From Methylobacterium sp. SyP6R (GTDB lineage Bacteria; Pseudomonadota; Alphaproteobacteria; Rhizobiales; Beijerinckiaceae): a stretch of 64,000 nt of DNA. The stretch covers positions 1 through 64,000 of the forward strand of contig NZ_JAAQRC020000003.1 in assembly GCF_019216885.1 (NCBI RefSeq), in the 5' to 3' direction. A program made the position numbers and the translations under genes. Under the pieces are notes generated by a model. The model was given only the letters and a program-made list of their open reading frames with translations, did not search any database and was not told the DNA's origin. Below are positions 18,298 through 26,869 of this stretch, piece by piece (position 1 is the first letter of the stretch; every line of letters begins with the position of its first letter).

Positions 18298-18783
18298 TTG
18301 ATCGATCTCGCTGCCCCCATCACCTCCTGGATGCCGATCGTCTGGTACGGCGGCTTCCTCCCTGGGCTGCCGGACCTGTGCGTCGGCCGGTGGCCGCCTG
18401 GTATCTCCGTCGAGACACCCTGGAAGCTCTGGGCCGTCGAGACCGCGGCGGAACGCGAGGCGCTGCTCGCAGCCCTAGCCCGGCCTGTGCCGCGCCGGGG
18501 AGGGGCCCTGGACTTCGCCGCAGGGCCGGACGCCGCCGTGAGAAGGCAGAGCTCCGGCGACACGGTGCTGGCGCTCTACGAGCCCCCGGCGCCGGGCTGG
18601 CCCTGGATCACTCTTGGGCGCTGGCCGCCGGAGATCGGACGCGAAGTCGGTGCTCACCGGGACATCTACACCTGGGACGCCGATTTGACCGAGGCCGCAG
18701 CCCTCGATCGGATTGCCCAGGGGGTCAGCAACGGCGTGATGCGTGCCGATCTCCTCACTACGCCACCGGCCGGGACGGCATGA
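18298..18783 (+). CDS. hypothetical protein with repeated GRWPPxI motif
   Basis: 161 residues using TTG 18298, with AGGAGCG just upstream. The motif GRWPPGI (about residue 31) recurs as GRWPPEI (about residue 103), and two tryptophan-rich segments (WMPIVWYGG; PGWPWITLGRWPP) suggest an internal duplication. No catalytic motif is recognised. It overlaps a tiny possible frame at its stop. Confidence 0.5.
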   Translation: MIDLAAPITSWMPIVWYGGFLPGLPDLCVGRWPPGISVETPWKLWAVETAAEREALLAALARPVPRRGGALDFAAGPDAAVRRQSSGDTVLALYEPPAPGWPWITLGRWPPEIGREVGAHRDIYTWDADLTEAAALDRIAQGVSNGVMRADLLTTPPAGTA

Positions 18784-18866
18784 TGAAGGGGAGGGGCATG
18801 GGGTGGATCGCACCCTTCGCCGGGTTGATGCGCTCAGCCACCGCCAGGCTCTACGATTTTCGCTGA
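18780..18866 (+). CDS. possible 28-residue peptide overlapping the upstream stop
   Basis: ATG 18780 overlaps the preceding stop (ATGA) and gives a short hydrophobic peptide containing WIAPFAGLMRSATARLYDFR, ending at TGA 18866. Translational coupling is possible, but nothing independent supports it. Confidence 0.25.
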   Translation: MMKGRGMGWIAPFAGLMRSATARLYDFR

Positions 18867-19219
18867 GCGAAGCAGATGCCTGGTATCAGGATAACGCCGC
18901 AGGTCGCGCGCTTGGGCAACATCATAGTCCTTTGATGTCATGGTCTCCGGTCCGGCCAGAACCGAGCGGGAGAAGACGCTCCACCAGTTTTGCTCAGATT
19001 GGTCATGCGTATACATTGAATTTTCTTTTTTCTTGGATCGGTGATGATGATGTTTGCTGCGTTACGTGTCCCGTCCGTCCATTCGTCAACGTGCGATAGG
19101 GCCTAGCGAATATCTGCGCTATTTTTTTCGATGACGATTGCATAAGGGCGTCGAAATCCATTTCGCCGGCAAGAAGCGTAATCAAAGTAATGACATAAGA
19201 TTGCGTCACTGCAAACTGT
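18867..19219. other. intergenic, no gene seen
   Basis: About 350 bp with mixed base composition, AT-rich between 19010 and 19140. No convincing frame, hairpin or promoter was found. Confidence 0.4.
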
Positions 19220-19729
19220 ATGGGCCTTTTTGTGGGCGCTTTAATCTCGCTCGCTACAGGCGTCCGCATGGTCCCAGGTGCTCGCTTCCTACCGGATCTG
19301 AGGGCCTGGTCCGTCCCGTTCGCGAGCGTCCGCGGGCTCTACGACGTGATCGACCGAATGGAGGAATCCCTTGCTAGGGCGTCGGCGGCCGCGGCGGCGA
19401 CACGCGAGCAGGGCGTCGATGAGGCGGACCAAGAAGCCGCCGCGCAGGCCCGCCGGGCCGGCCGAGTCCTGATGCTGATCGCCCTCCGGCCAGTCGTCGG
19501 CACGTTGGTCCGAGTCGGATCCGAGCCCCGTGTGATCGAGGGATTTGGACGGGCCTTTCCCCCTCGATGTGAAGACCGCGAGGGCCTTGGGCTCGCACCT
19601 CCACGGGCAGGAGGGCCAGCCCTGCTGCTACGCCTACACCCGTGCCGCAACGCCCGGAGAAGCCGCAGCCCTCGAGGCGCACGAGGCCTCCCGAGTGATC
19701 GGGCGGAAACGCCTTTTGCTCATCACTAG
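19220..19729 (+). CDS. hypothetical protein (uncertain)
   Basis: An open frame from ATG 19220. The first 110 residues have host-like codons: a hydrophobic start MGLFVGALISLATGVRMVPG, then a helical AAAAATREQGVDEADQEAAA. After about residue 110 the frame becomes arginine-rich and compositionally like a shadow of the overlapping frame at 19545. The real gene may therefore end early or be frameshifted into that frame. Confidence 0.35.
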   Translation: MGLFVGALISLATGVRMVPGARFLPDLRAWSVPFASVRGLYDVIDRMEESLARASAAAAATREQGVDEADQEAAAQARRAGRVLMLIALRPVVGTLVRVGSEPRVIEGFGRAFPPRCEDREGLGLAPPRAGGPALLLRLHPCRNARRSRSPRGARGLPSDRAETPFAHH

Positions 19730-19775
19730 AACCAGGTCGGTCCCACGTCGATCGGAGGCCGCTTACAGGGAGTAG
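19545..19775 (+). CDS. small hypothetical protein
   Basis: 76 residues from ATG 19545 in a different frame from the preceding one, with strong GC3 codon use. It contains LDVKTARALGSHLHGQEGQP, CCYAYTRAATPGEAAALEAH and EASRVIGR. It could stand alone or be the continuation of the upstream frame after an indel near 19540. Not recognised. Confidence 0.4.
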   Translation: MDGPFPLDVKTARALGSHLHGQEGQPCCYAYTRAATPGEAAALEAHEASRVIGRKRLLLITRTRSVPRRSEAAYRE

Positions 19776-19960
19776 TTTTTGAAACCCTTCATGAACGTCA
19801 CAAAGCCCACACCATCAACCAGAAGCCCGGCCACCGCGAGCATCGCAACTTCTGGAGATGTCAGAACTGAGGTGCTCATCGACGCTATCAATTGGGCTCC
19901 CATGGTGAACCCACCTAAGCCCATCAGGACTATTCCGCTAGCTGCGAAAGCGGTATTCAT
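19763..19960 (-). CDS. small two-span membrane protein
   Basis: 65 residues from ATG 19960 (start MNTAFAASGIVLMGLGGFTM). Two hydrophobic segments cover most of the chain, separated by a short polar loop. It resembles the small membrane proteins common in this group of bacteria and is roughly twice the length of the one at 43774-43872. The 210 bp between it and the VapBC pair hold no gene. Confidence 0.5.
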   Translation of the reverse strand: MNTAFAASGIVLMGLGGFTMGAQLIASMSTSVLTSPEVAMLAVAGLLVDGVGFVTFMKGFKNYSL

Positions 19961-20171
19961 GGACGGCCTCGAATTTTTCTGAATATTTTGTACCGATTAT
20001 TTTTCAACCATTCGCATCGTGAATAGGTAAAAATCGATCTTCTGCGATGGTCCAGATGCCGGCTGCTCGGGCAAGGGTGGATCGCGCCCTTACCCGTCCA
20101 GCCGGTAGGCGCGCTGCCGATCGTTCAACTCGGCCGAGATCCCCATGAGGGCTGCGGCGCTCGCCATCGGT

Positions 20172-20573
20172 TCAGCGCAGCAACTTGATCGTGACGCCGA
20201 TGGCGGTGCCGTCCAGCCGCGACCAAGCCCGATCGGTGGTGAGCGCCGGGGCGCCGAGTTGCCCCGCCACGGCCAGGCAGGCACGATCACCGAGCGACAG
20301 ACCAGCCGGCCGGGTGAGCGTCCGAAGGCGCGCACTCGCACGCGCATGCGCAATGTCGAAGGGAACGATTGTGAGCTGCAAGCCCTCGACAATCGCGTCG
20401 ACTGTGTCTTCCGGCATCCCGAGGTCGACCAGCTTGGTCATCACCTCCGCCGCGTTGACCGCGGAGATCCGCGCGCCGGGCAGGTGGCCCGCAACGCGAT
20501 CGGCGCCCGCCTCGCTGAAGATGACGGCCAGCACGGCCGAGGCATCGAGAACGGGATCAGTCGCGTCCGGCAT
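20172..20573 (-). CDS. vapC: VapC-type PIN-domain ribonuclease toxin
   Basis: 133 residues from ATG 20573, which overlaps the end of the upstream antitoxin. The PIN domain starts with DPVLDASAVLAVIFSEAG (first acidic residue D in LDAS), has NAAEVMTKLVDLG (conserved glutamate) and the C-terminal GLSLGDRACLAVA (D in GDRA) followed by LTTDRAWSRL. These are the four acidic positions of VapC toxins, which cleave RNA when the antitoxin is lost. Longer starts upstream would overlap the antitoxin further and are less likely. Confidence 0.85.
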   Translation of the reverse strand: MPDATDPVLDASAVLAVIFSEAGADRVAGHLPGARISAVNAAEVMTKLVDLGMPEDTVDAIVEGLQLTIVPFDIAHARASARLRTLTRPAGLSLGDRACLAVAGQLGAPALTTDRAWSRLDGTAIGVTIKLLR

Positions 20574-20844
20574 CCGAATCCTCACCATCTTCTCGCGCAG
20601 CTTCGGCCCGACGCTCCGCAAGGAATTCATCGACCACGGACTCCCGTCCTTGGGCAAAAGGCGCGGCTAGGGCCCGGATGCGCTTGAGGGCTTGATCGAC
20701 CGTCGAGATGCGGATGCCATCCTCATCCTGAGTCAGGATCACACGGCCTGCGCCGTTCAGGCCCAAGCCGCGGCGCATATCCGCAGGAAGGTTCATTCTC
20801 CCATTTTCCGCAACCTGTACCGTGCGGCGTAACGGTTCAGCCAT
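20557..20844 (-). CDS. vapB: VapB-type AbrB-fold antitoxin
   Basis: 95 residues from ATG 20844. The N-terminal part (LRRTVQVAENGRMNLPADMR, then GRVILTQDEDGIRI) is an AbrB/MazE/SpoVT swapped-hairpin DNA-binding domain; the C-terminal helical, acidic tail (VVDEFLAERRAEAAREDGED) would bind the toxin. It lies directly upstream of vapC with a 17-nt overlap. Such antitoxins repress their own promoter. No clear operator was found in the 100 bp upstream. Confidence 0.8.
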   Translation of the reverse strand: MAEPLRRTVQVAENGRMNLPADMRRGLGLNGAGRVILTQDEDGIRISTVDQALKRIRALAAPFAQGRESVVDEFLAERRAEAAREDGEDSDAGRD

Positions 20845-20947
20845 GCCACTATGCCCCGTAGCTCTCAAAGGGAAAAAACTTGTGTCACTCCTCAAATCGC
20901 ATACTCGCAGCAAGCCGCGTTCGTGTCACGGCCGATTTGGCGGTCTA

Positions 20948-20983
20948 AATTGTGTCCGATAATAGGCACTATCGGACACAATT
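20948..20983. promoter_or_regulatory. 14-bp inverted repeat with 8-nt spacer upstream of the recombinase
   Basis: Left arm AATTGTGTCCGATA (20948-20961), spacer ATAGGCAC, right arm TATCGGACACAATT (20970-20983); the arms are perfect. The layout of two recombinase-arm-sized repeats around a 6-8 nt core, 37 bp before a tyrosine recombinase gene, fits a Xer/dif- or core-type recombination site. An operator for the recombinase gene is the alternative. Confidence 0.6.
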
Positions 20984-21020
20984 AATGGATCGTTAGGGCG
21001 CGATCGGTTAGGCTCGGCCC

Positions 21021-22082
21021 ATGGACCTCGACCGCGCCGACCCGACCCCTGATTCCGCCCGCGAGGCACCGGCCTTGCCGGTCCCGCTCGCCGCAGCGTT
21101 GCCGCCGACCGACGAGATCCTGATCGAGCGCGTCGAGGCGCACGCCCGCGCCGCATACGGCGCCTTCGCCGACAACACGGTCCGGGCCTTCGCCGCCGAC
21201 AGTCGGATCTTCGCCGCCTGGTGTCGGGAGACCAGCCGGACGATGCTGCCGGCAACGCCCGAGACGATCGCCGCCTTCATTGATGCGCAGGCCGAGACGA
21301 AGTCTCGCGCGACGGTCGAGCGTTACCGCTCCTCGATCGCCGCGCTGCACCGGGCCGCGGGCCTGCCGAACCCTTGCGCCGACGAGATCGTCCGGTTGGC
21401 GGTGAAGCGGATGAACCGGGCCAAGGGCCGGCGCCAGAAGCAGGCCGAGCCGCTCAACCGTCCCAGCATCGACCGCATGCTCACCGTGATGACGCCCGAG
21501 CGCCTGCATCGGCGCGTGTCGGAGGGTGAGCACGGCGCCCCGCTGATCGCGCTCCGCAACGCCGCGCTGATTGCGGTCGCCTACGACACCCTGCTGCGTC
21601 GCTCCGAACTCGTCTCTTTAGAGATAGGGGATCTGGAGCGGGGCGCCGACGGTTCTGGCACCGTGCTAGTGCGGCGATCCAAGGCCGACCAGGAGGGCGA
21701 AGGCGCGATCAAGTATCTCGCCCCCGATACCATGGCGCACCTCGATGCTTGGCTCGCCGCGGCCAAGCTGGAGAATGGTCCGCTGTTCCGGCCGCTGACC
21801 AAGGGCGGCAAGGTCGGGGCGAGTGCGCTCGGGGACCGGGACGTGGCGCGGGTATTCCGCACCCTCGCCGCGGCGGCCGGGCTGAAGCTCTCTCGCCTCC
21901 CCTCCGGGCACTCGACCCGGGTCGGGGCGACGCAGGACATGTTCGCGGCCGGGTTCGAGCTGCTTGAGGTGATGCAGGCCGGCTCATGGAAGACGCCGGC
22001 CATGCCCGCGCGCTATGGCGAGCGCTTGCGCGCGCAGCGAGGCGCCGCCCGGAAGCTGGCAACGATCCAGAATAGAACGTAG
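21021..22082 (+). CDS. tyrosine recombinase / phage-type integrase
   Basis: 353 residues with an N-terminal SAM-like core-binding domain (about residues 40-130, including NTVRAFAADSRIFAAWCRE) and a catalytic domain. The active-site residues are visible: Arg194 in LLRRSEL, Lys221 in VRRSKAD, His297 and Arg300 in SGHSTRVG, Trp323 in place of the second His (GSWKTPAMPARY) and nucleophile Tyr332. It is of XerC/D-like size. Together with the inverted repeat just upstream it may resolve or integrate the element. Start ATG 21021; an alternative start further in is possible but not needed. Confidence 0.85.
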   Translation: MDLDRADPTPDSAREAPALPVPLAAALPPTDEILIERVEAHARAAYGAFADNTVRAFAADSRIFAAWCRETSRTMLPATPETIAAFIDAQAETKSRATVERYRSSIAALHRAAGLPNPCADEIVRLAVKRMNRAKGRRQKQAEPLNRPSIDRMLTVMTPERLHRRVSEGEHGAPLIALRNAALIAVAYDTLLRRSELVSLEIGDLERGADGSGTVLVRRSKADQEGEGAIKYLAPDTMAHLDAWLAAAKLENGPLFRPLTKGGKVGASALGDRDVARVFRTLAAAAGLKLSRLPSGHSTRVGATQDMFAAGFELLEVMQAGSWKTPAMPARYGERLRAQRGAARKLATIQNRT

Positions 22083-22152
22083 TTCGTACCGTAATCTGCG
22101 AGCGTGAGGGATAAAGGTCCGACCTTTTCCGGGTGCGCCTTAGGAGTAAACA

Positions 22153-22420
22153 CTATGGATCATTTGCCTCTGGCAGCATATTTTCAATCTGTTCAAGAAG
22201 TGCGGCCGCCAAGCCAGGGCCTTCGAGATGGATGCCGATCTCGTCCAGTGGGTCGTCAGCTCGACCCGATTGCGATCCCCAATTCATCGTGCTCACCACA
22301 ACATCGTTGTCATCCCACAACAGGACTTTACAGTGAAGTTGGGGCTCTCTTACGCCGATTACATCTACCACGCCGTGGAGGCGCGTGCGCTGCTCAGCTA
22401 CGTGCAGCCCGCTCTTGACT
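22153..22420 (-). pseudogene. phospholipase D-like C-terminal fragment
   Basis: On the minus strand GVREPQLHCKVLLWDDNDVV followed by VSTMNWGSQSG has the H-x-K and following S-x-N/W-type pattern of a PLD half site, then a short helical tail ending at 22153. Upstream (above about 22415) the frame meets a stop and the family match fades into another frame (MVEAGLKIVSQERAAR). It is a truncated relic between the recombinase and the biosynthetic cluster. Confidence 0.5.
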
Positions 22421-22620
22421 TACAATTTTCAGTCCAGCCTCGACCATGCGCCAATTCAACGAAAGAATGGCGCGGCAAAAGACCGTGGGTGGGGACGGTA
22501 TAGGATCGCCCCTGGGCCGGTTTAAACCCGGCGAGCTGAAGCGAGGGCACCACCTATGCCATGAAGAGGTTACGCAAACGATCGAGACTTCTGTGACTGC
22601 GCACAATACTTATAAATAAT

Positions 22621-23451
22621 CTACAGGACAGCAATTGTGATTACGAAAAATTCCCTCGTGCAAAGATCGGGATCTGAAAGTATTTTATGGCGATGATTGC
22701 AAATATCTCGCCATTTATCTCTATCAGTGGTTGAAATTGGCAATTGTTCGGACAAAGAAGAGAAGTATAAAATCATATCTTCAATATGATTCAATGATGA
22801 TTGATCGAGGGGAGCCCATCTCTCCACGAGTTGACCTTTCCGCTTTATAGGATTAATCCCTTTCTCTCGTAATCTTCTAGAGATAGAAGTGCCACTCCAA
22901 GGCCCGAGAAGCTCTTCTGGAGCGGAATATTTTCTGCGAGCCTCTTGCAATCTACTGATAAGGAATGGATCTATCGGGTCAATTTGGTACAATGAGGTGT
23001 CAGCCTCTTTGATTGCGAGAGTGCCGCCTCGCCTAAGGACGCGCTTGAACTCCTCAATTGCTTCTGAAAAGCCCTCTGCCGTCAGGTATTGAAGTACATT
23101 TGCGGTCCAAATGCAATCAAACGCTCCCGTCTTTATTGGTATTTGATTGATTTTTCCAACTAATGATCTCACAATCGTATTGCGAGCAGCACTTGTTGCA
23201 AGGCAGTTTGTAAAACGAATATTTTCTTCCGCTAGGTCCAAAGCCAAAATTGACCCGTCAACGCCAATAGATCGTGAGATTGCGTGATGATAACTGCCTA
23301 TTCCGCAACCTGCATCGAGGACAGACCAGCCGGGTTGAAAACCGACTTCGTCCACAGCACGCTCATATTCCTGCCGTGCGAAATAGTAATGCCGGTTAAG
23401 ATGAGCATGATCCGATCTCGCGTGGCCTCGAGATGTTCTTTTGATGTTCAT
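22621..23451 (-). CDS. class I SAM-dependent methyltransferase
   Basis: 276 residues from ATG 23451, chosen because TTGAGG lies 9 nt upstream; an in-frame TTG at 23466 is less likely. The Rossmann-type methyltransferase core is clear: motif I VLDAGCGIGSYHHAIS, the acidic loop ILALDLAEEN, and FDCIWTANVLQYLTAEGF followed by LRRGGTLAIKEAD. It would methylate a small molecule with S-adenosylmethionine. It is the last gene of the leftward biosynthetic series, 53 nt after the SHMT-like gene. Codons are markedly AT-rich, as in that neighbour, so the two probably arrived together. Confidence 0.75.
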   Translation of the reverse strand: MNIKRTSRGHARSDHAHLNRHYYFARQEYERAVDEVGFQPGWSVLDAGCGIGSYHHAISRSIGVDGSILALDLAEENIRFTNCLATSAARNTIVRSLVGKINQIPIKTGAFDCIWTANVLQYLTAEGFSEAIEEFKRVLRRGGTLAIKEADTSLYQIDPIDPFLISRLQEARRKYSAPEELLGPWSGTSISRRLREKGINPIKRKGQLVERWAPLDQSSLNHIEDMILYFSSLSEQLPISTTDRDKWRDICNHRHKILSDPDLCTREFFVITIAVL

Positions 23452-23504
23452 TAACTTAAACCTCAATCTGACTGCTGTAATGACAGCATTGGCTCAATTT
23501 AATA

Positions 23505-24776
23505 CTAAATATAATTAATTTTATTTTTATCAAAAGAGTACTTAATCAAATGAGCTTGATCAACGATTTCCTTGACAGCGGCGCGTAATGACGGCGTTTC
23601 CTCTTTTTCGAAAAGACATGAAGATATTATCTTGCCGATGGTTGTCATATGCTCTTCAATAAGACCCCTCCGCGTGATTTCTTGAACGCCAATCCTTATG
23701 ACATTTGTGTTTAGGGAGCGTTTGGCGTTCACGCTCAGGCCGCATCGAAGCAGCCTTTCGGTCCCCGACAGATGCTGATTGTCCGAGAAATCCTGCAGAT
23801 ATAGCTGATGCGTGTCCGTATGCCTTCCATCAATGTTGGTAACGTTGAGACCTTCATCTTGCAAACATTTAGCCAGCGTCCTTGAGTTGCTCAGTATTTG
23901 TTTGCTATATTCTACACCAAAAGACTCCATTTCAAGCATCGTGACATACAAAGCCAGAGTGTCGCCAGAATGTTGACTTGAGACCATTACGTCCATTGCG
24001 CTTGCAATACGTTGAAAAATTTCTTCATTATTTGAAAATACGGCTGCCTTTTGCGGACCAGGGAACGTCTTGTGCGTATTCCCTTGGAGGACGTCGCAAC
24101 CATACTGAAGTGGGTTGGGGAAGGCGCCGCCAGCTATTAACCCGAGTGGGTGAGAAGCATCGTAAACGATTGGGACGCTATCTCCTGCAATCTGACGAAG
24201 TTCTATCAAATTTAGCGAAAATAAACAACATGAATGATCGACATAGATAAGATCTGGAGCCCTTGATCGAAAGGAATTTTGGATACCGATTAAATCAAAA
24301 TCCAATTTATTATCATCCCACTCAAGGTATGCTGCCTGCCGTCCGAGCCTTTCAACGATTGGAGTGGTGGCAAAATGCCCCCCTTGCGAAGGATTAATAC
24401 AGTAAACGGTATCATTTTTATTTGTAAGCGCGGAAATAGTCACAATCATAGCATGCAATCCGGAAATAGGCCTTAGGTCAACGTGGCTTGCGCTAAACAA
24501 TTTCATTGCTGCACGACTCGCTTCCAACTCAAAATCATGCATGGCCGGAAGTGCAATGCTCGTTAGTCCAAGAGCGCTCACCCCAGAGCGGCGATATTCC
24601 CGTTTATTGACATGGCCCAGATGATATCTGCCATGTACAGGACAGGTTAGCATCGATTTGGCGGCATCAGACAAAACATTTTCATTTGCTGTAAGATGCA
24701 AAACATCGCTTGATCTAGAAAATTCTGACGAAAGCTGCTGAAAATGATGCATAAAAAGGCGGCGATCAGCGTTCAT
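23505..24776 (-). CDS. serine hydroxymethyltransferase-like PLP enzyme
   Basis: 423 residues from ATG 24776, which has GGAGG five bases upstream; an earlier ATG at 24788 overlaps that site. The fold-type I PLP features follow the SHMT pattern: HLTANENVLSDAAKSML (SHMT has ASEN-x-x-S), YDASHPLGLIAGG (cofactor aspartate and histidine) and the Schiff-base lysine in GNTHKTFPGPQK (about Lys236). The canonical TNKYAEGYPG substrate loop is altered to CPVHGRYHLGHV. A changed substrate is therefore likely, for example an amino acid or aldehyde other than serine/glycine. SHMT-like aldolases and transaldolases occur in natural-product clusters. AT-rich codons set it apart from the upstream genes. Confidence 0.7.
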   Translation of the reverse strand: MNADRRLFMHHFQQLSSEFSRSSDVLHLTANENVLSDAAKSMLTCPVHGRYHLGHVNKREYRRSGVSALGLTSIALPAMHDFELEASRAAMKLFSASHVDLRPISGLHAMIVTISALTNKNDTVYCINPSQGGHFATTPIVERLGRQAAYLEWDDNKLDFDLIGIQNSFRSRAPDLIYVDHSCCLFSLNLIELRQIAGDSVPIVYDASHPLGLIAGGAFPNPLQYGCDVLQGNTHKTFPGPQKAAVFSNNEEIFQRIASAMDVMVSSQHSGDTLALYVTMLEMESFGVEYSKQILSNSRTLAKCLQDEGLNVTNIDGRHTDTHQLYLQDFSDNQHLSGTERLLRCGLSVNAKRSLNTNVIRIGVQEITRRGLIEEHMTTIGKIISSCLFEKEETPSLRAAVKEIVDQAHLIKYSFDKNKINYI

Positions 24777-24899
24777 CTTAACCTCCATTGTGTGGCAAAA
24801 TGAATTTACGGGGCAGGGTGATCATTTCTACGGTCTGTTTCATCAGATGTGAGCATGATATATTTGATATTAGCATCATTATGTAATATTAATATTCAT

Positions 24900-26078
24900 C
24901 TATAGGAAGCAAACTTCAAAGTTTGTCATATATTCGTCGGTGCAAATTCTGCCGTCTGCAGCTAACAATGCGCCCAGTCGTCCGATTTCATCTGAGCTTT
25001 TAGCGGCTGCGCCGTTGCCGCCGGTAAGAACGATGATCCGGTGCGACTCCGCGAAGCCGATATACGGGTGTCCGTGCCGCGTGCATGTCGTCACACAAGG
25101 CATTGTTGAGAAGGCGCCGGGACGTAAATCGGGAAGAAGTGCTTCTAAGTGACGGCGCATATGGGCGGCCGCTGCGGTGTCCCCGTCCCCCGAGAACCAA
25201 GCGCGGATTACTGACTCGTTGGCGAGAAGGCGGTCTGAAGGATCACCCCCGATTTTGATCTTTAGGCCACCGTCCGGATAGCGGACGGGTGGAAGGACGT
25301 AGAAGCTGTCTGCATCCCCAGTCCCGGAGCAGATAACGCAAGGCATGGCTGCGTAGCGCCCCACATCCTCGGGTTGGACCTCGGCGAGAAGCACCGTGCG
25401 CGCCTTGACCTTTAGGTCAAGGGGGCGCGGCAACAGCTCCGATCTGATCGAGAAACCACCGACGGCCACGAGCGTCCGTGCGGCAGCGTACCGCTCCCCG
25501 TTGACCGTGCTTACCTCGACGTGTCTCCCTCTGTCATGCACCGCCGCTACTTCCGCGGTGATGACTGTCGCACCAGCGGCCTTGGCTAGCCTCACCTGTG
25601 CGGCAACCAACGCTCGTGGATCAATTATCCCGGCCGCTCGCATCTCGAGCAGTCCGGTGTATTCCTCAGGGAAGCGCAGCGCTGGAAAAGCGGAGCGCAA
25701 CTCGGCCGGATCGAGTTCCGCCACGTCGACGCCGACTCGGTCGCGTGTCGCGATGAACCGCATTATGGCCTCGCCGGCCTTCGGAGCCGCGATGACGCAG
25801 CCGACTTCAGTGTGGAAGCTGATGCCGCTCTCGGCCTCGATCTCGGCGTAGCGTGCGATCGAGCGCTGCGCGAGCAGCGCCCAGTCGGGATCGGCGTCTA
25901 TGGTCCGGGTGATGCGGCCGCTGTCGTAGTGGCTGGCGAAGACGCCGCCATGCGTGCGTCGATTGGCTGGCTCGTCGGGACCGACCAGAACGACGCGGGC
26001 GCCGAACCGCGCCAAGTGGCGCGCCGCAGCAGCACCCATCATGCCCTTTCCGACGACGGCGAAGTCGAAGGTCTTCAT
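24900..26078 (-). CDS. FAD-dependent amine/amino-acid oxidase (DAO family)
   Basis: 392 residues. The N-terminal dinucleotide fold VVGKGMMGAAAARHLARFGA (about residues 8-27) and the C-terminal TGGNGAAAKSSDEIGRLGA place it in the DAO/sarcosine-oxidase-like family. It starts 16 nt after the GNAT-like gene, within the leftward operon. In known hydrazine pathways a glycine/D-amino-acid-oxidase-type flavoprotein (Spb39 in s56-p1 synthesis) oxidises the N-N-linked intermediate to a hydrazone and cleaves it. The same role is inferred here. A simple amine or N-methyl-amino-acid oxidase is the alternative. Confidence 0.75.
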   Translation of the reverse strand: MKTFDFAVVGKGMMGAAAARHLARFGARVVLVGPDEPANRRTHGGVFASHYDSGRITRTIDADPDWALLAQRSIARYAEIEAESGISFHTEVGCVIAAPKAGEAIMRFIATRDRVGVDVAELDPAELRSAFPALRFPEEYTGLLEMRAAGIIDPRALVAAQVRLAKAAGATVITAEVAAVHDRGRHVEVSTVNGERYAAARTLVAVGGFSIRSELLPRPLDLKVKARTVLLAEVQPEDVGRYAAMPCVICSGTGDADSFYVLPPVRYPDGGLKIKIGGDPSDRLLANESVIRAWFSGDGDTAAAAHMRRHLEALLPDLRPGAFSTMPCVTTCTRHGHPYIGFAESHRIIVLTGGNGAAAKSSDEIGRLGALLAADGRICTDEYMTNFEVCFL

Positions 26079-26094
26079 GACGCGTCCGGCGACA

Positions 26095-26772
26095 TCATCT
26101 GAGCATCCCCACGGCGAAGATGGCGTCGCGCGGGTTAGGAATGGTCCGGGAGAGCCACGCGTCGATTGTGGGGTCGAGCGCTGTGCCCGGTCGTTTTTCC
26201 GACAGGTGGAGGTAGACGTCCCGCATGATCATCTTTGGCACCAGCAGGAGTTGCCGGGGATAAACGATCCGCGCGATCCGCTCGCACGCCTCGCGTAGGT
26301 GGGCGCTACCAAGGCTCAACGGGGCTGGCGCCACCTCTCGGCACAGGCGCGCGTTGAATTGCCATACGAAGGGATTCCGAGTCCGCCACGCCAAATACCG
26401 GGTTCCGGTATCGTCAGCAGGAAATCCTTCGCGTAGCATGATCTCGGTCAGGAGACGGTAGCAACTGCGGCCGCGCTCCTCCGGCCTGACGGCCGCCCCG
26501 GCCCTGTACAGGGCATGGTCCGTTCCGAGCGGAACTCGAAAGAAGATGCTGTATCCGACGGCACGGCGACCGCGGTGGCAGAAGACGACGCCGTAGCCAC
26601 TCTGGAACGGAAAGTTCTCCGCGCCAAAGGCCTGCGCAACGCCGTCACGGTCGAAATCCCAGCAAGTTTCCATGACGTCGAGGATGTCGGTCAGGACGCG
26701 TGACCGCTCCGGATCGGAGAGCGCGGACGCATCGCCAATCACCTCCAGCACGGCTCCTTCGTCTCGCTGCAT
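26095..26772 (-). CDS. GNAT-like acyltransferase
   Basis: About 225 residues from ATG 26772, preceded by AAGGAG. The central part has a GNAT-like beta strand and pyrophosphate-binding loop (GYSIFFRVPLGTDHALYRAG, then AVRPEERGRSCYRLLTEIML). The C-terminal half (RYLAWRTRNPFVWQFNARLC) is longer than in small GNATs. It would acylate an amino group of a pathway intermediate or protect the host from a toxic product; both are inference. It lies between the DUF3291 and oxidase genes on the same strand. Confidence 0.55.
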   Translation of the reverse strand: MQRDEGAVLEVIGDASALSDPERSRVLTDILDVMETCWDFDRDGVAQAFGAENFPFQSGYGVVFCHRGRRAVGYSIFFRVPLGTDHALYRAGAAVRPEERGRSCYRLLTEIMLREGFPADDTGTRYLAWRTRNPFVWQFNARLCREVAPAPLSLGSAHLREACERIARIVYPRQLLLVPKMIMRDVYLHLSEKRPGTALDPTIDAWLSRTIPNPRDAIFAVGMLR

Positions 26773-26869
26773 GGCCTCTTCACTCCTTGCCTTTACCCAA
26801 CCTGTCTGCCCCGACAACGAGCCCACACGCGGCCCGGGCCCGCTGCGCGGCCGGGTTTAGCCACCGCCG

